Notes: generated by a model not told the origin, from the sequence alone. 64,000 nucleotides of DNA from Acrocarpospora corrugata (GCF_009687845.1 NZ_BLAD01000040.1:97666-161665); one strand, 5' to 3'. Positions 24,362 through 33,166 are shown, counted from the first letter of the stretch. Translations and numbers: made by a program.

Positions 24362-25384
24362 CTACGGTGCCACCACGACGGTCCCGATATGCCGTCCGCT
24401 CAGCGTTTCGTGCAACGCCCGGGGCGCGTTTTCGATGCCGTCGACGCGGACGTACGGGAAGGTGACGTCGCCCGTCCGCAGCCAGCCGGCGAACCGGTCG
24501 AGCCATTCCGCCTGGACCCCGAGGTCGCCCTGCGCGCTGTAGCCGCGCATCGTGACCTGCTTGATGAGGAACTGGAAGGAGTCGAACTCGACCGGGGCCG
24601 TCGTGCCGGTGCCGCCCTCGGAAAGCTGCCCCGACAGCGCTCCGACCAGGACGAAACGCGCATCCCGCCGGGCCGCCGCGACGGCCGCCCGCAGCTCTTC
24701 GCCACCCACGTTGTCGAAGAACACGTCGATGCCGTCCGGTGCGGCCTTGGCCAGCTGCTCCGCGACAGGATCCTCGCCGCGGATCAGGACCGCGTCGTAG
24801 CCGAGTTCCGAGACCATCCGGTCGGCTTTCTCCGGCGAGCCGGTACTGCCGATCACCCTCCCCGCGCCGAGCAGCCGGGCGATCTGCCCCGCCATCGATC
24901 CCACCGAACCCGCCCCGCCCGAGACGTACACCGTGTCCCCCGGACGGACTCGCGCGCCACGGGTCAGCGCGCCGTAAGCGGTCCGCCCCTGCGCCAGGTG
25001 CGCGACGGGGTCGGGGAGTGCGTCGCCCAGCAGGGAACACGCCGCGGCGGGCACGACCGCGTACTCGCGCCAGCCCAGCCAGTGCGAGACCAGCTCGCCC
25101 GGACGAGGCCCGCCGTCCCCGGCAGCGGCGACGACCTCGCCGATCGCCGCTCCGAACAGGGTGTCGCCGGGCTGCAGCCCAGGAAACGGCGCCCCCGCGA
25201 CGCTTCCACCGATCAGCGTCCGCAACGCCGCGAACACGTGAAAGAAACGGTTCCTGACCAGCAACTCGCCCTCCCCCGGCACCGGCACCGGCGTCTCGAC
25301 GACGGCGAAGTCCGCCGGCGTCGGCAACCCGGCGGGCACGGCAACAAGGCGCACTTCACGGGACACATCAGGCAGACCGGGCAC
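24362..25384 (-). CDS. NADP-dependent MDR-superfamily oxidoreductase (CurA/PTGR-like)
   Basis: The 340-residue protein has the Rossmann motif 'VSGGAGSVGSMAGQIA' (about 152-167), no structural-zinc Cys cluster, and the 'FDNVGGE' motif of the leukotriene-B4-dehydrogenase branch. The family reduces the double bond of alpha,beta-unsaturated carbonyls with NADPH in the cytoplasm. Together with the MerR regulator behind it, it suggests a response to electrophilic aldehydes or ketones. Confidence 0.85.
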   Translation of the reverse strand: MPGLPDVSREVRLVAVPAGLPTPADFAVVETPVPVPGEGELLVRNRFFHVFAALRTLIGGSVAGAPFPGLQPGDTLFGAAIGEVVAAAGDGGPRPGELVSHWLGWREYAVVPAAACSLLGDALPDPVAHLAQGRTAYGALTRGARVRPGDTVYVSGGAGSVGSMAGQIARLLGAGRVIGSTGSPEKADRMVSELGYDAVLIRGEDPVAEQLAKAAPDGIDVFFDNVGGEELRAAVAAARRDARFVLVGALSGQLSEGGTGTTAPVEFDSFQFLIKQVTMRGYSAQGDLGVQAEWLDRFAGWLRTGDVTFPYVRVDGIENAPRALHETLSGRHIGTVVVAP

Positions 25385-25521
25385 AAAGCTCTCCTCGCGA
25401 GGCTCGATTACGACTGCGCGAGGTTAACCCCTGACCCATACGTCAAAGGCAAGCCACCGACCCGGATTCCCGAGCCACCACCTGGGGGCGGTGCCGGCCC
25501 CAATGCCGGTATCGAGAACGC

Positions 25522-26391
25522 TTACACGTCGCCCAGGCCGAGGGCGGCGGCGGCGTGTTCCAGGGCGGCCAAGTGGTCGTCGACGGTGCTGAGGCCGGCG
25601 TTCATCGTGTTGATGCTGATGTGAGTCGCACCGTACTCGCGCCACCGACTGGCCAAGTCGGCGAGCCCGTCCGGATCGCCGCGCCACTGGAGGCGGCCGT
25701 CCATGCCGAGCGCGACGGGGTCGCGGCCCGCCAGGGTGGCGGCCTGGTCGACGACCGCCTTGGCCTCGGCCAGTTCGGGACCGGGGGCCATCTGCGGGAA
25801 CCACCCGTCGGCGAGCCGCCCGGCCCGCCGGTACGCCGGCGGCGACTGGGCCCCGAACCAGACCGGAATCGGCCGCTGCACCGGCAGCGGGGCCAGCCCG
25901 GCCCCGGTCACCCGGTCGAACTCGCCCTCGAAGCTGAACGACCGCTCGGTCCAGAGCCGGCGCATCAGCATGACCTGCTCCTCGATCCGCCTCCCCCGCG
26001 TCGAGAAGTCCTGGCCGAGCGCCTCGTACTCCACCCGGTTCCACCCCAGCCCCACCCCCAGCCGGAACCGCCCGCCGGTGAGCAGATCGACCTCAGCCGC
26101 CTGCTTGGCCACCAGCACCGTCTGCCGCTGCGGCAGGATGATGATCCCGGTCACCATCTCCAGCGAGGTCAGCGCGGCGAGATAGCCGAACAGCACCATC
26201 GGCTCGTGAAAGCTGGTGTCCACGTCATACGGCCCCCGCCACCCCTGGTGAACCTCCGGATCGGCGCCGATCACGTGATCGTAAGCCATCACATGCCCGA
26301 ACCCGAGCTCCTCCACCCGCTGCCCGTAGGCGCGCACCGCTCCCACGTCTCCCCCGATCTCCGTCTGGGGAAAAACGACGCCGACCCGCAT
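25522..26391 (-). CDS. LLM-class F420-dependent oxidoreductase
   Basis: GGGAGGAG precedes ATG 26391 ('MRVGVVFPQTEIGGD'). The 289-residue protein has the luciferase-like TIM-barrel pattern: 'FGHVMAYDHVIG', 'VTGIIILPQRQTVLVAKQAAEVDLLTGGRFRLGVGLGWN', and 'PVWFGAQSP'. In actinomycetes such enzymes use F420 or flavin for hydride transfer on diverse substrates. The gene stands alone on the minus strand with a hairpin upstream of it that ends the TetR gene. Confidence 0.9.
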   Translation of the reverse strand: MRVGVVFPQTEIGGDVGAVRAYGQRVEELGFGHVMAYDHVIGADPEVHQGWRGPYDVDTSFHEPMVLFGYLAALTSLEMVTGIIILPQRQTVLVAKQAAEVDLLTGGRFRLGVGLGWNRVEYEALGQDFSTRGRRIEEQVMLMRRLWTERSFSFEGEFDRVTGAGLAPLPVQRPIPVWFGAQSPPAYRRAGRLADGWFPQMAPGPELAEAKAVVDQAATLAGRDPVALGMDGRLQWRGDPDGLADLASRWREYGATHISINTMNAGLSTVDDHLAALEHAAAALGLGDV

Positions 26392-26466
26392 ACCAGGCTC
26401 CTCCCGAAGGCAACTCACTGAACATCATTCCGTACCCACCGCCGATCAACCCGCCCCGACGCTCCG

Positions 26467-26495
26467 CGCGGCCGGGGATGGCGTCCCCGGCCGCG
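26467..26495 (-). terminator. hairpin terminator, 12-bp perfect stem
   Basis: CGCGGCCGGGGA and TCCCCGGCCGCG pair perfectly around a 5-base loop. It lies downstream of the TetR-type gene and upstream of the LLM gene on the same strand. Confidence 0.8.
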
Positions 26496-26547
26496 ATGCC
26501 CCGCCTTCCGGCCGAACTCATGCCTGGGCGTGATCGACGGCTGGCGG

Positions 26548-27165
26548 TCAGGTCAGGCGGCGGGCCCGGTCGAGGCCGTCCAGGATCAGGTCGAGGCCGA
26601 ACTCGAACTCGTCGCCGTAGTCGTACCCGGGCTGGAGGACATGCTCGACGGTGAGTTCGGTGAGGTGGGGATATTCGCCGGAGGCGAAGCGCGCCATGAT
26701 CGCTTGCGCGACCTTCGCCGTCTCCGCCGGAGTGTCGAACGGCAGGTTCGGCTGCTGCATGGCGAATCCGTAGATGTAGCTGTCCAGGACGGAATAGGCG
26801 TGAGCCGCCATGGCGATCGAGAAGCCGGCGCCCCGCAGGGTTCCGAGCACAGCGTCGTGGTGTCGTAACGTCGCGGGCCCGGGCGTGGCCCGCGACTCCA
26901 TTCGCCCGACCGCCCAGGGGTGACGCGACAGGGCCGCGCGGATCGAGATCGCCCGGCGGCGCATGGCCGTCCTCCAGCCGGCTTCACCGGCTGGCAGCTC
27001 GATCTCGCCGAAGACAGCGTCGATCATGCCGTCGACCAGGTCGCCCTTGTTGGCCACGTGGTTGTACAGCGACATCGCCTCGATCCCGAGTTTCTCGCCG
27101 AGCTTGCGCATGGTGAGCGACTCGATCCCGTCCGTGTCGGCCAGGGCTACCGCGGCCCTCAGCAC
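26548..27165 (-). CDS. TetR/AcrR-family regulator, N-terminus possibly cut
   Basis: From GTG 27165 the protein has 205 residues. It begins directly in helix 1 of the TetR DNA-binding domain ('[46 protein letters not shown]') and ends in a TetR_C-type ligand domain. In-frame sequence upstream to about 27215 still reads '[10 protein letters not shown]', as intact relatives do, but no ATG or GTG is found before the frame runs into the neighbouring short-chain dehydrogenase remnant. The 5' end was therefore probably lost in a deletion; whether the GTG start makes a working protein is uncertain. Confidence 0.75.
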   Translation of the reverse strand: MLRAAVALADTDGIESLTMRKLGEKLGIEAMSLYNHVANKGDLVDGMIDAVFGEIELPAGEAGWRTAMRRRAISIRAALSRHPWAVGRMESRATPGPATLRHHDAVLGTLRGAGFSIAMAAHAYSVLDSYIYGFAMQQPNLPFDTPAETAKVAQAIMARFASGEYPHLTELTVEHVLQPGYDYGDEFEFGLDLILDGLDRARRLT

Positions 27166-27205
27166 CTGCTCGCGGTTCAGCCGGTTTCGGCGCTCAGCGC
27201 CCGGG

Positions 27206-27587
27206 TCGCGCGCTGGCCTACAACCAGTCCAAACTCGCCAATCTGCTGTTCACCTACGAGCTGGCCAGGAGACTGCGGGCCACCTCTGTCACCGCGAACG
27301 CGCTACACCCCGGCGTGGTGAGCACCTCCTTCGGAGCCGAGGATCCCGGCCGCGTACAGCGCCTGCTCGTCCCGTTCATGCGGCCTTTCATGAAGACCCC
27401 GGCCCAGGGCGCCGCCACGTCGATCCACGTGGCGGCCGCTCCCGATCTCCAGCAGGTGACGGGCCGCTACTTCGCCAACGGCAAACCCAAGAGCTCCGCT
27501 ACCCGCAGCTACGACCAGGCCGCCGCCGCACGGCTCTGGCAGGTGAGCGCCGATCTGGCGGGCTTGACCTCAGTGCCCCGCCTTTGA
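27206..27587 (+). pseudogene. short-chain dehydrogenase/reductase, C-terminal half
   Basis: The frame reads '[20 protein letters not shown]' with the catalytic Tyr-x3-Lys, then 'ANALHPGVVSTSF' and continues to a normal SDR C-terminus ('SYDQAAAARLWQVSADLAGL'). The cofactor-binding N-terminal half is absent and there is no suitable start. It resembles the retinol-dehydrogenase-like SDRs of actinomycetes. It is truncated at the same place as the TetR gene on the other strand. Confidence 0.8.
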
Positions 27588-27877
27588 AGTTCCTGAGCTC
27601 GCCCCGGGCGACGGTCCCGGTCCTGTCGTTTGGCGAGGGTGAGGCTGGTGCGGCCGGTTCTCCTGATCTCGCTGTGCACCTCGATCGATCGGCGGGCGGC
27701 GGCTTCCCGGGTGAGCGGCTGCCGATAGGTGATCTCCTGATGGCTGATCACCCAGGCGGCCGGGGGGAGGACGTCGTAGCCGGCGTTGATCACGAGTTCG
27801 AGCAGGCGAGGGGCCGATATGTGGCCCAGGTGGTCGAAGTCGGTGACGCGGAGCTGCTGGGGTGACGGGGTCAGCAT
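27509..27877 (-). pseudogene. acyl-CoA thioesterase-like fragment
   Basis: The N-terminal 85 residues follow the hotdog-fold thioesterase pattern ('VTDFDHLGHISAPRLLELV', 'SHQEITYRQPLTREAAARRSIEVHSEIRRTGRTS'), with the acidic residue of the active site. The C-terminal strands are missing and the frame ends in unrelated sequence antisense to the SDR remnant. Its first codons overlap the end of the P450 gene by 7 bases, so the two were one transcript. Confidence 0.55.
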
Positions 27878-29112
27878 GGGCGGCCACGCCGTACCGCTGG
27901 GGAAGTCCAGGAGATGGGCAGGTGGGTCAGGCCGCGCATGACGCGGGAAGGGCGCCAGGTCAGCGATTCGGGTGGGACGGCCAGTTCGATGTGGCCCAGC
28001 CGGCGTAGGAGCAGGGGGAAGGCGATGCGGCCTTCGAGGCGGGCCAGTGCGGCGCCCACGCAGAAGTGCGGACCTCGGCCCAGGGACAGGTGGTCGTTGG
28101 GCGTGCGGGTCAGGTCGAGTTCGTCGGCGCGCTCGAAGCGGTCGGGGTCGCGGTTGGCGGAGGCGATGACCAGGCTGACGACGTCCCCGGCGGGGATGGT
28201 CGTGCCGTGCAGTGGGAGCGGTTCGGCGGCGGCGCGGAAGGTGGCTTTGCGGACCGGGGCGTCATAGCGCAGCAGTTCCTCGATGGCGCTGTCGATCAGG
28301 TAGGGCCGCTCGCGCAGCAGGTCGAGCTGGTCGCGGTGGCGGAGCAGGGCCAGCGTGCCGTTGCCGATGAGGTTGACGGTGGTGTCCTGGCCGACCAGGA
28401 GCAGAATGTAGGCGGTGCCGATCAGTTCCCGCTCGGTCAGGTTCCCGGCCTCGTCGCAGGCGGCGATGAGATGCATCAGCAGGTCGCCGCTGCCGTGGCC
28501 GCCTTCGCGGCGTTTGCGCGCGATCAGCTCGGCCAGGTAGGCGTGCAGACGCCGGTCCAGGTCGGCTTTGCCATCGCTGCCCGCCGCGTCGTAGGTGAGC
28601 GTGTCCAGCAGCATGCCGCGCAACTCGGGGGTGTCCAGGTCGTCGGGCACGCCCAGGATGGTACGGATCATCGAGAACGCCAGCGGAGCCGCGAAGTCGT
28701 CGATCAGGTCGGCCGTCCCCGGCGGCATCCGGTCGAGGAGGTCTTCCGCGGTGGCCTGGATGAGCGGTTCGAGCGCTTTGACCTGAGCGGGCACGAACGC
28801 CTTGTTGACCAGCTTCCGCAGCCGAGTGTGCTCTGGCGGGTCCGCGTTGACCAGATTGTCCTGCAAGCCCGCCGGGCCGGTGGGACAGGCGCGCCCGGTC
28901 GTGGCGGGCCGCTTGCTCAGGCGGGGATCGGCCAGCAGATCACGCACGTCGTCGTACCTGGTGATCTGCCAGACCGGCAGCCCACTCGGGCTGACCTCAC
29001 GATAGGCCGGAGCGTGCGCACGCAACCAGGCGAAGTACGGATACGGATCACGGTGCCTGGCAGCGACCAGCTCCTCCGGAGGGCATACGGACAGTCCACG
29101 CCGATTACTCAT
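27871..29112 (-). CDS. cytochrome P450
   Basis: The 413-residue protein shows the oxygen-binding I-helix 'GQDTT' (241-245), the ExxR pair E279/R282, and the heme loop 'LGRGPHFCVGA' with C351 as thiolate. The usual Phe at the start of the heme loop is Leu here. It resembles CYP105/CYP107-type soluble enzymes of actinomycetes, which need ferredoxin partners; none is adjacent. The start lies two bases from a perfect palindrome, so transcription is probably leaderless and repressed there. Confidence 0.9.
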   Translation of the reverse strand: MSNRRGLSVCPPEELVAARHRDPYPYFAWLRAHAPAYREVSPSGLPVWQITRYDDVRDLLADPRLSKRPATTGRACPTGPAGLQDNLVNADPPEHTRLRKLVNKAFVPAQVKALEPLIQATAEDLLDRMPPGTADLIDDFAAPLAFSMIRTILGVPDDLDTPELRGMLLDTLTYDAAGSDGKADLDRRLHAYLAELIARKRREGGHGSGDLLMHLIAACDEAGNLTERELIGTAYILLLVGQDTTVNLIGNGTLALLRHRDQLDLLRERPYLIDSAIEELLRYDAPVRKATFRAAAEPLPLHGTTIPAGDVVSLVIASANRDPDRFERADELDLTRTPNDHLSLGRGPHFCVGAALARLEGRIAFPLLLRRLGHIELAVPPESLTWRPSRVMRGLTHLPISWTSPAVRRGRPC

Positions 29113-29114
29113 AG

Positions 29115-29127
29115 TATCTACTAGATA
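29115..29127. promoter_or_regulatory. palindrome TATCTACTAGATA at the P450 start
   Basis: TATCTA and TAGATA flank a single base. The region 29110-29145 is far more AT-rich than its surroundings, as a promoter would be. The palindrome ends 2 bases before the ATG, fitting a leaderless promoter with a repressor site. The rest of the gap to 29338 shows no gene. Confidence 0.5.
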
Positions 29128-29338
29128 ACACTAAGTAACATCAAGTGAGGAAGGGCGGCGAGAACCGCCGCGTCAATCGTCCGACCAGATCAAGTTGCGT
29201 GCCACTCCTTCAGGAGCACGCCGAGCCGATCATGTCAGCGGATGCCGAGGCAGGAGAGCTCGCACAGCACTCGGAGCAGAAACCAACTGGAGGCCGCGCG
29301 AGTGCCTCCACGATATAAGGATCCGTTATATTGGCAGC

Positions 29339-29717
29339 ATGGCATAGGAGATCACGCTGCACACCGAGGTGAACGCCTGGTTTCTCGACATCTGCAAGAA
29401 CGACCCCGCCACCGCCGAGAAGATCGAAGAAGCGCTGGACGAACTCGCGCTGCAGGGCCCGAAGCTCGGCCGCCCGCTGGTCGACCGGATCCACCACTCA
29501 CGCGTCCTGCACAACCTCAAAGAGCTGCGGCCGCGTGTCCCTGGTGAGGCGGAGAATCCGGCTGCTGTTCGTCTTCGATCCCACGCGGGAGGCGATCGTT
29601 CTGGTCGCCGGCGACCAGTCCGGGGAATGGAGACGGTGGTACCGCGCCGCCATCCCCCTTGCGGAGGAACGTTACGCGGCATACCGAGCCGAGAAGGAGA
29701 AGGAGGAACAGCGATGA
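29339..29717 (+). pseudogene. RelE/HigB-like toxin, inactivated
   Basis: The frame from ATG 29339 has TAG as its third codon, followed by 'EITLHTEVNAWFLDICKNDPATAEKIEEALDEL', the usual start of phage-derived Gp49/HigB-like toxins. At about 29555 one extra A shifts the frame; the second frame gives 'RIRLLFVFDPTREAIVLVAGDQSGEW..WYRAAIPLAEERYAAY', the usual end. The stop overlaps the antitoxin ATG (ATGA), the normal toxin-antitoxin layout. Two independent lesions mean no full toxin is made. Confidence 0.8.
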
Positions 29718-30046
29718 GCGAGTTCGTGAAGTGGTCCGACACCAAGGCCAAGATCCGTGAGAGCGACCCCGACTGGGACTCCCCTGAGCGGATCACCGCC
29801 CGGGAGGCCAGCCGCGAGCAACTACGGGCAGAACTGCGCGGCACCCAACTCGCCGAGATGCGCAAACGTCTGGGCGTCTCCCAGAAGCTCCTCGCCGAAC
29901 GGATGGGCATCTCCCAGGCGCGCGTATCCCAGATCGAGCACGGCCAGATCGGCGGTCTGGACATCCTGCGCGCCTACGTCACCGCCCTGGGCGGAACCCT
30001 GGACGTGGTGGCCGACTTCGGCGACCACTCCGTGAAAGTCGCCTGA
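29714..30046 (+). CDS. XRE-family antitoxin (HigA-like)
   Basis: GGAGGAAC precedes ATG 29714. The 110-residue protein has an N-terminal helical arm ('DWDSPERITAREASREQL') and a helix-turn-helix 'LGVSQKLLAERMGISQARVSQIE' near residues 54-77. Such antitoxins bind the toxin and their own promoter. The gene looks intact although its toxin is dead. Confidence 0.85.
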   Translation: MSEFVKWSDTKAKIRESDPDWDSPERITAREASREQLRAELRGTQLAEMRKRLGVSQKLLAERMGISQARVSQIEHGQIGGLDILRAYVTALGGTLDVVADFGDHSVKVA

Positions 30047-30079
30047 GCAGCGTGAATCCTGGTTAATCGTCTGACTGTC

Positions 30080-30290
30080 GTGCCCGGCACCGTTGATCAG
30101 TATCCGGTCGGTGCGTTCGCGTCGGACGGTACCGATCCAGCGTTCAGCGATCGCGTTCGCTCCAGGCGCGCGTACGGCGTCTTGATGACGCGGGCGCCGA
30201 GCGAGATGAACACCGCATCGAACGCTGCGGTGAACTTCGCGTCGCGGCCACGAAGGACGAACCGCAGACTCGCTCTCTGCCTCAAGCCGT
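30080..30290 (-). mobile_element. IS integrase/transposase fragment
   Basis: The end of a DDE integrase core is recognisable: 'LRGRDAKFTAAFDAVF' with an active-site Asp, 'VIKTP', and, after a one-base deletion near 30160, 'RAPGANAIAERWIGTVRRERTDRILI' with the active-site Glu. This resembles IS481/IS3-group elements. No terminal repeats or N-terminal domain remain. Confidence 0.75.
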
Positions 30291-30361
30291 GAACCGTTGG
30301 CTGGCGCTCCGACGACAGCAAGGAAGCAGCCGTAAGGGCGGCCGACGACAGGAGCAATCCA

Positions 30362-30649
30362 ATGGTGAGAATGCAAGGCAGAAGACTGTGGGTTCGAAGC
30401 GCGATGATGTCGGTCGTGCTGTTCGTTGTAGCCAGTCCCGTCCTGCTGACTGGAACGCCGGCTCACGCCGACCTGACCGGCGATCCGCGCATGTACAACC
30501 AGGCGCGTGGCCGGTGTCTCGACGCTGACCTCGGCACGATTGACAAGCCAGGCAGCAGAATCATGTTGTGGGATTGCAGCGGTGGGGACAACCAGAAACG
30601 GACCGGAGGCACTCGTCCTCAGGAACCTTCACTGCGGGGCAACGTATGA
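30362..30649 (+). CDS. short secreted protein with a partial ricin-type lectin repeat
   Basis: AGGAG precedes ATG 30362. The 95-residue product has a signal peptide ending near 'TPAHA' (residues 31-35), then 'MYNQARGRCLDADLG...IMLWDCSGGDNQ', which reads like one beta-trefoil (RICIN) repeat. The usual QxW motif is altered (Gln-Lys-Arg) and the other two repeats are absent; the tail is unrelated. It is either a degenerate remnant or a very small secreted protein. Confidence 0.5.
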   Translation: MVRMQGRRLWVRSAMMSVVLFVVASPVLLTGTPAHADLTGDPRMYNQARGRCLDADLGTIDKPGSRIMLWDCSGGDNQKRTGGTRPQEPSLRGNV

Positions 30650-30763
30650 CGGGCGCAGTGGGCTGAGAGGCCCATATGCATTGCGAAAGCCCTGCTACGG
30701 CCACTACCAGGTCACCTTTGCCGCGCTGGCGTTAGCCGAGCCGGGCGGCCCTAACATACGCGC

Positions 30764-31645
30764 ATGACCGCGCACGGATTCACGCTCACCGCCAAAGGCC
30801 CGTTCGAATTCGGTGCGTCGTTACGCTTCGTGGAGGATTGGCCGGCCACCAGCGCGCTGCCTTCCCATGGGCGGGCGCTGCGTTTCGCCTATTGCGCGGA
30901 GTCCGACTGGCTGCCGATCGGCGTGACCGTGACGTCCGCGCCGGGCGGGGTGGCCGTCGCCACGACGCGGGCCGCCGGGCCTGGGATCCGGGGCGAGGTG
31001 GCGCGAATCCTCTCCCTTGACGTGGACGGTACGGGCTTCGGCGAAGTCGGTGAAGCCGATCCGGTGCTCGGTGACCTGCAGCGCCGCAGTCCCGGCCTGC
31101 GGCCGGTGTGCTTCTGGAGCCCGTGGGAGGCGGCGTGCTGGGCGGTGATCGTGCAGCGCTCGTCGATGCTGATCGCCGCCCGGATCAAGCAGCGCATCGC
31201 GGAGCGGTACGGCGCGGAGGTCACCGTGGACGGGCATGCGTACCCTGTTTTCCCGCCGCCGGTGACGCTGCTGGAGGCCGGCGGTCTCGGCCTGCCCGTA
31301 CAGAAGGAGGAATGGCTGCGCGGGCTGGCCCGCGCGGCGCTGGACGGGGTGCTCACCGCCGAGCATCTGCGCTCGGTCGATCCGGCGGAAGCCCTGGCCG
31401 AACTGCGGACACTGGCGGGCGTGGGGCCGTTCTCCGCCGGCCTGATCCTGATCCGCGGCGCGGGCGCGCCGGACGCGTTCCCGGGCGACGAGCCGCGCCT
31501 GTTCGCGATCCTGCGCGAACTCTACGGCCTGCCGGAGGACGCGCCGCCGACCGCGTACCGGAAGCTGGCCGAGGCGTGGCGGCCCTACCGGTCCTGGGCC
31601 TCCTTCCTGTTCCGGGCATCCGGCTACGGCGTCCTGGACGACTGA
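30764..31645 (+). CDS. DNA-3-methyladenine glycosylase II (AlkA-like)
   Basis: The 293-residue protein has the HhH-GPD hairpin 'LAGVGPFSAGLILIRGAG' (217-234) and the catalytic Asp at 242 ('FPGDEP'). The N-terminal half matches the AlkA accessory domain and 'FWSPWEAACWAVIVQR' opens the glycosylase domain. The enzyme removes alkylated purines from DNA. It stands alone. No methylated-DNA transferase gene is next to it. Confidence 0.85.
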   Translation: MTAHGFTLTAKGPFEFGASLRFVEDWPATSALPSHGRALRFAYCAESDWLPIGVTVTSAPGGVAVATTRAAGPGIRGEVARILSLDVDGTGFGEVGEADPVLGDLQRRSPGLRPVCFWSPWEAACWAVIVQRSSMLIAARIKQRIAERYGAEVTVDGHAYPVFPPPVTLLEAGGLGLPVQKEEWLRGLARAALDGVLTAEHLRSVDPAEALAELRTLAGVGPFSAGLILIRGAGAPDAFPGDEPRLFAILRELYGLPEDAPPTAYRKLAEAWRPYRSWASFLFRASGYGVLDD

Positions 31646-31828
31646 GATCCCAGGAGAAGGCGCGGAGCCCACGGCACACCCCCGAAACGCCGACGGACGC
31701 CCACCCGTCGCAAGGGGCCAGTGCCGGGCCGGCAGCAGCGCCCGCGCGCCCAAGGGGGAACGGTGCTCCAGCGGTTCCCCGTAACGAGCGCAGCTGTGGC
31801 GCGCCCAGGTGAAATCGCACTCGGCCGG

Positions 31829-31966
31829 ATGGAGCGGCAGATGCGGCTGGCGTGCTTCGGGGAACTCGCCGAAACTGAGATCGCCGAGCTGCTGGGCGTT
31901 CCGGTCGGCACGGTGCAGAGCCGCACCCACCGTGCCCAGTGGCATCTCCACCACGTGAACGGGTAG
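31829..31966 (+). pseudogene. ECF sigma factor fragment (region 4 only)
   Basis: The last 40 residues before the stop ('LACFGELAETEIAELLGVPVGTVQSRTHRAQWHL') are a clear sigma-70 region 4 helix-turn-helix. Region 2 and the linker are gone; the preceding 180 bases contain nothing recognisable. The TAG stop is followed at once by the GTG start of the P450 gene. Confidence 0.7.
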
Positions 31967-33166
31967 GTGCTCCAGTTGACCACGACCCCCCATGACCTCG
32001 GACCCGACTTCTTACAGGACCAGCACGGGACCTTCGCGCTGCTGCGCGAAACCGGCCCGGTGCGGGAGATCCTCACCCCCCAAGGCCAGCGCATGTGGAT
32101 GGTGACCCGATATCAGGAGGCCCGCGAGGCCCTCACCGACCCGGCCCTCAGCAAGGACATCCACACCGCCCGCGCCCGGTTCGACCCGTACACGCTGGCC
32201 CTGGCCGGGCTCGACATCGGCGGCGCGTTGTCGGAGCACCTGCTCAACAGCGACCCGCCCGAGCACACCCGGCTGCGCCGCCACATCGGCCGCGCCTTCA
32301 CCAGCCGCCGCGTCCGGGAACTGCGCCCCCGGATCGAACAGGTCGCCGCCACCCTGCTCGACGACTTAGCCGCCCTCGGCGAGGCCGACCTGCTCTCCGT
32401 GTACGCGTTCCCGCTGCCCATCACCATCATCTGCGATCTCCTCGGCGTACCCAAGGAAGACCAGGACGACTTCCGGTCCTGGTCGACCTCGATGGCCCGG
32501 CTCGACTCCGAACAGGCCGGGGCGGCGGCCATGGCGTTGGCCGGTTACCTCGGCCAGCTCGTGGCCGCCAAACGCGCGGCCCCCGGCGACGACCTGCTCA
32601 GCGACCTCGTCACTGCCGGCGACAACCCACTGAACGATCGCGAGATGCTGGCCATGGCGTTCCTGCTGCTGGTCGCCGGGCATGAGACGACGGTCAACCT
32701 CATCGGCAACGCCGTACTGGCCCTGCACCGCAATCCGGAGCAACGGGACCTGCTGCGGGCCCGCCCGGACCTGCTGCCGGGCGCCGTCGAGGAGTTCCTC
32801 CGGTACGACGGCCCCATCACCCTCGCGACCGTCCGGTTCGCCCTGCGCGGCACCGAGGTCGGCGGGGTGCCCATCCCGGAAGGCGACTTCGTGCTGGTCT
32901 CCCTGGCCGGAGCGAACCGGGACGAAGACCGTTTCCCCCACGCGGAGGACCTGCGGGTCGACCAGGACGCCACCGGCCACCTCGCCTTCGGCCACGGCGC
33001 CCACCACTGCGTGGGCGCTCCCCTGGCCCGGCTGGAGGCAGAGATCGCCATCGGCGCCCTGCTCGCCCGATTCCCCGATCTCACCGTTGTCGGCGACCCG
33101 GCTCAACTGCGCTGGCGCGGCGCCATGCTGCTACACGGCCTGGAAACCCTGCCGGTACGCATTTAG
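31967..33166 (+). CDS. cytochrome P450
   Basis: The 399-residue protein contains 'AGHETT' (237-242), E276/R279 of the ExxR motif and the heme loop 'FGHGAHHCVGA' with C348. All key residues are present. Like the P450 at 27.9-29.1 kb it is of the soluble actinobacterial type, but the two are clearly different proteins. GTG 31967 directly follows the stop of the sigma fragment and has no ribosome site of its own; a start a few codons downstream cannot be excluded. Confidence 0.9.
   Translation: MLQLTTTPHDLGPDFLQDQHGTFALLRETGPVREILTPQGQRMWMVTRYQEAREALTDPALSKDIHTARARFDPYTLALAGLDIGGALSEHLLNSDPPEHTRLRRHIGRAFTSRRVRELRPRIEQVAATLLDDLAALGEADLLSVYAFPLPITIICDLLGVPKEDQDDFRSWSTSMARLDSEQAGAAAMALAGYLGQLVAAKRAAPGDDLLSDLVTAGDNPLNDREMLAMAFLLLVAGHETTVNLIGNAVLALHRNPEQRDLLRARPDLLPGAVEEFLRYDGPITLATVRFALRGTEVGGVPIPEGDFVLVSLAGANRDEDRFPHAEDLRVDQDATGHLAFGHGAHHCVGAPLARLEAEIAIGALLARFPDLTVVGDPAQLRWRGAMLLHGLETLPVRI

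Noticed and set aside
29210-29497. Minus-strand frame between P450 and the toxin
   Set aside because: Antisense to the toxin remnant, no ribosome site or motif.
17975-33166. Natural-product biosynthetic cluster (erm, glycosyltransferase, P450s, ABC exporter)
   Set aside because: No polyketide synthase, NRPS, terpene synthase or RiPP enzyme is present and the genes are separated by unrelated or broken ones.
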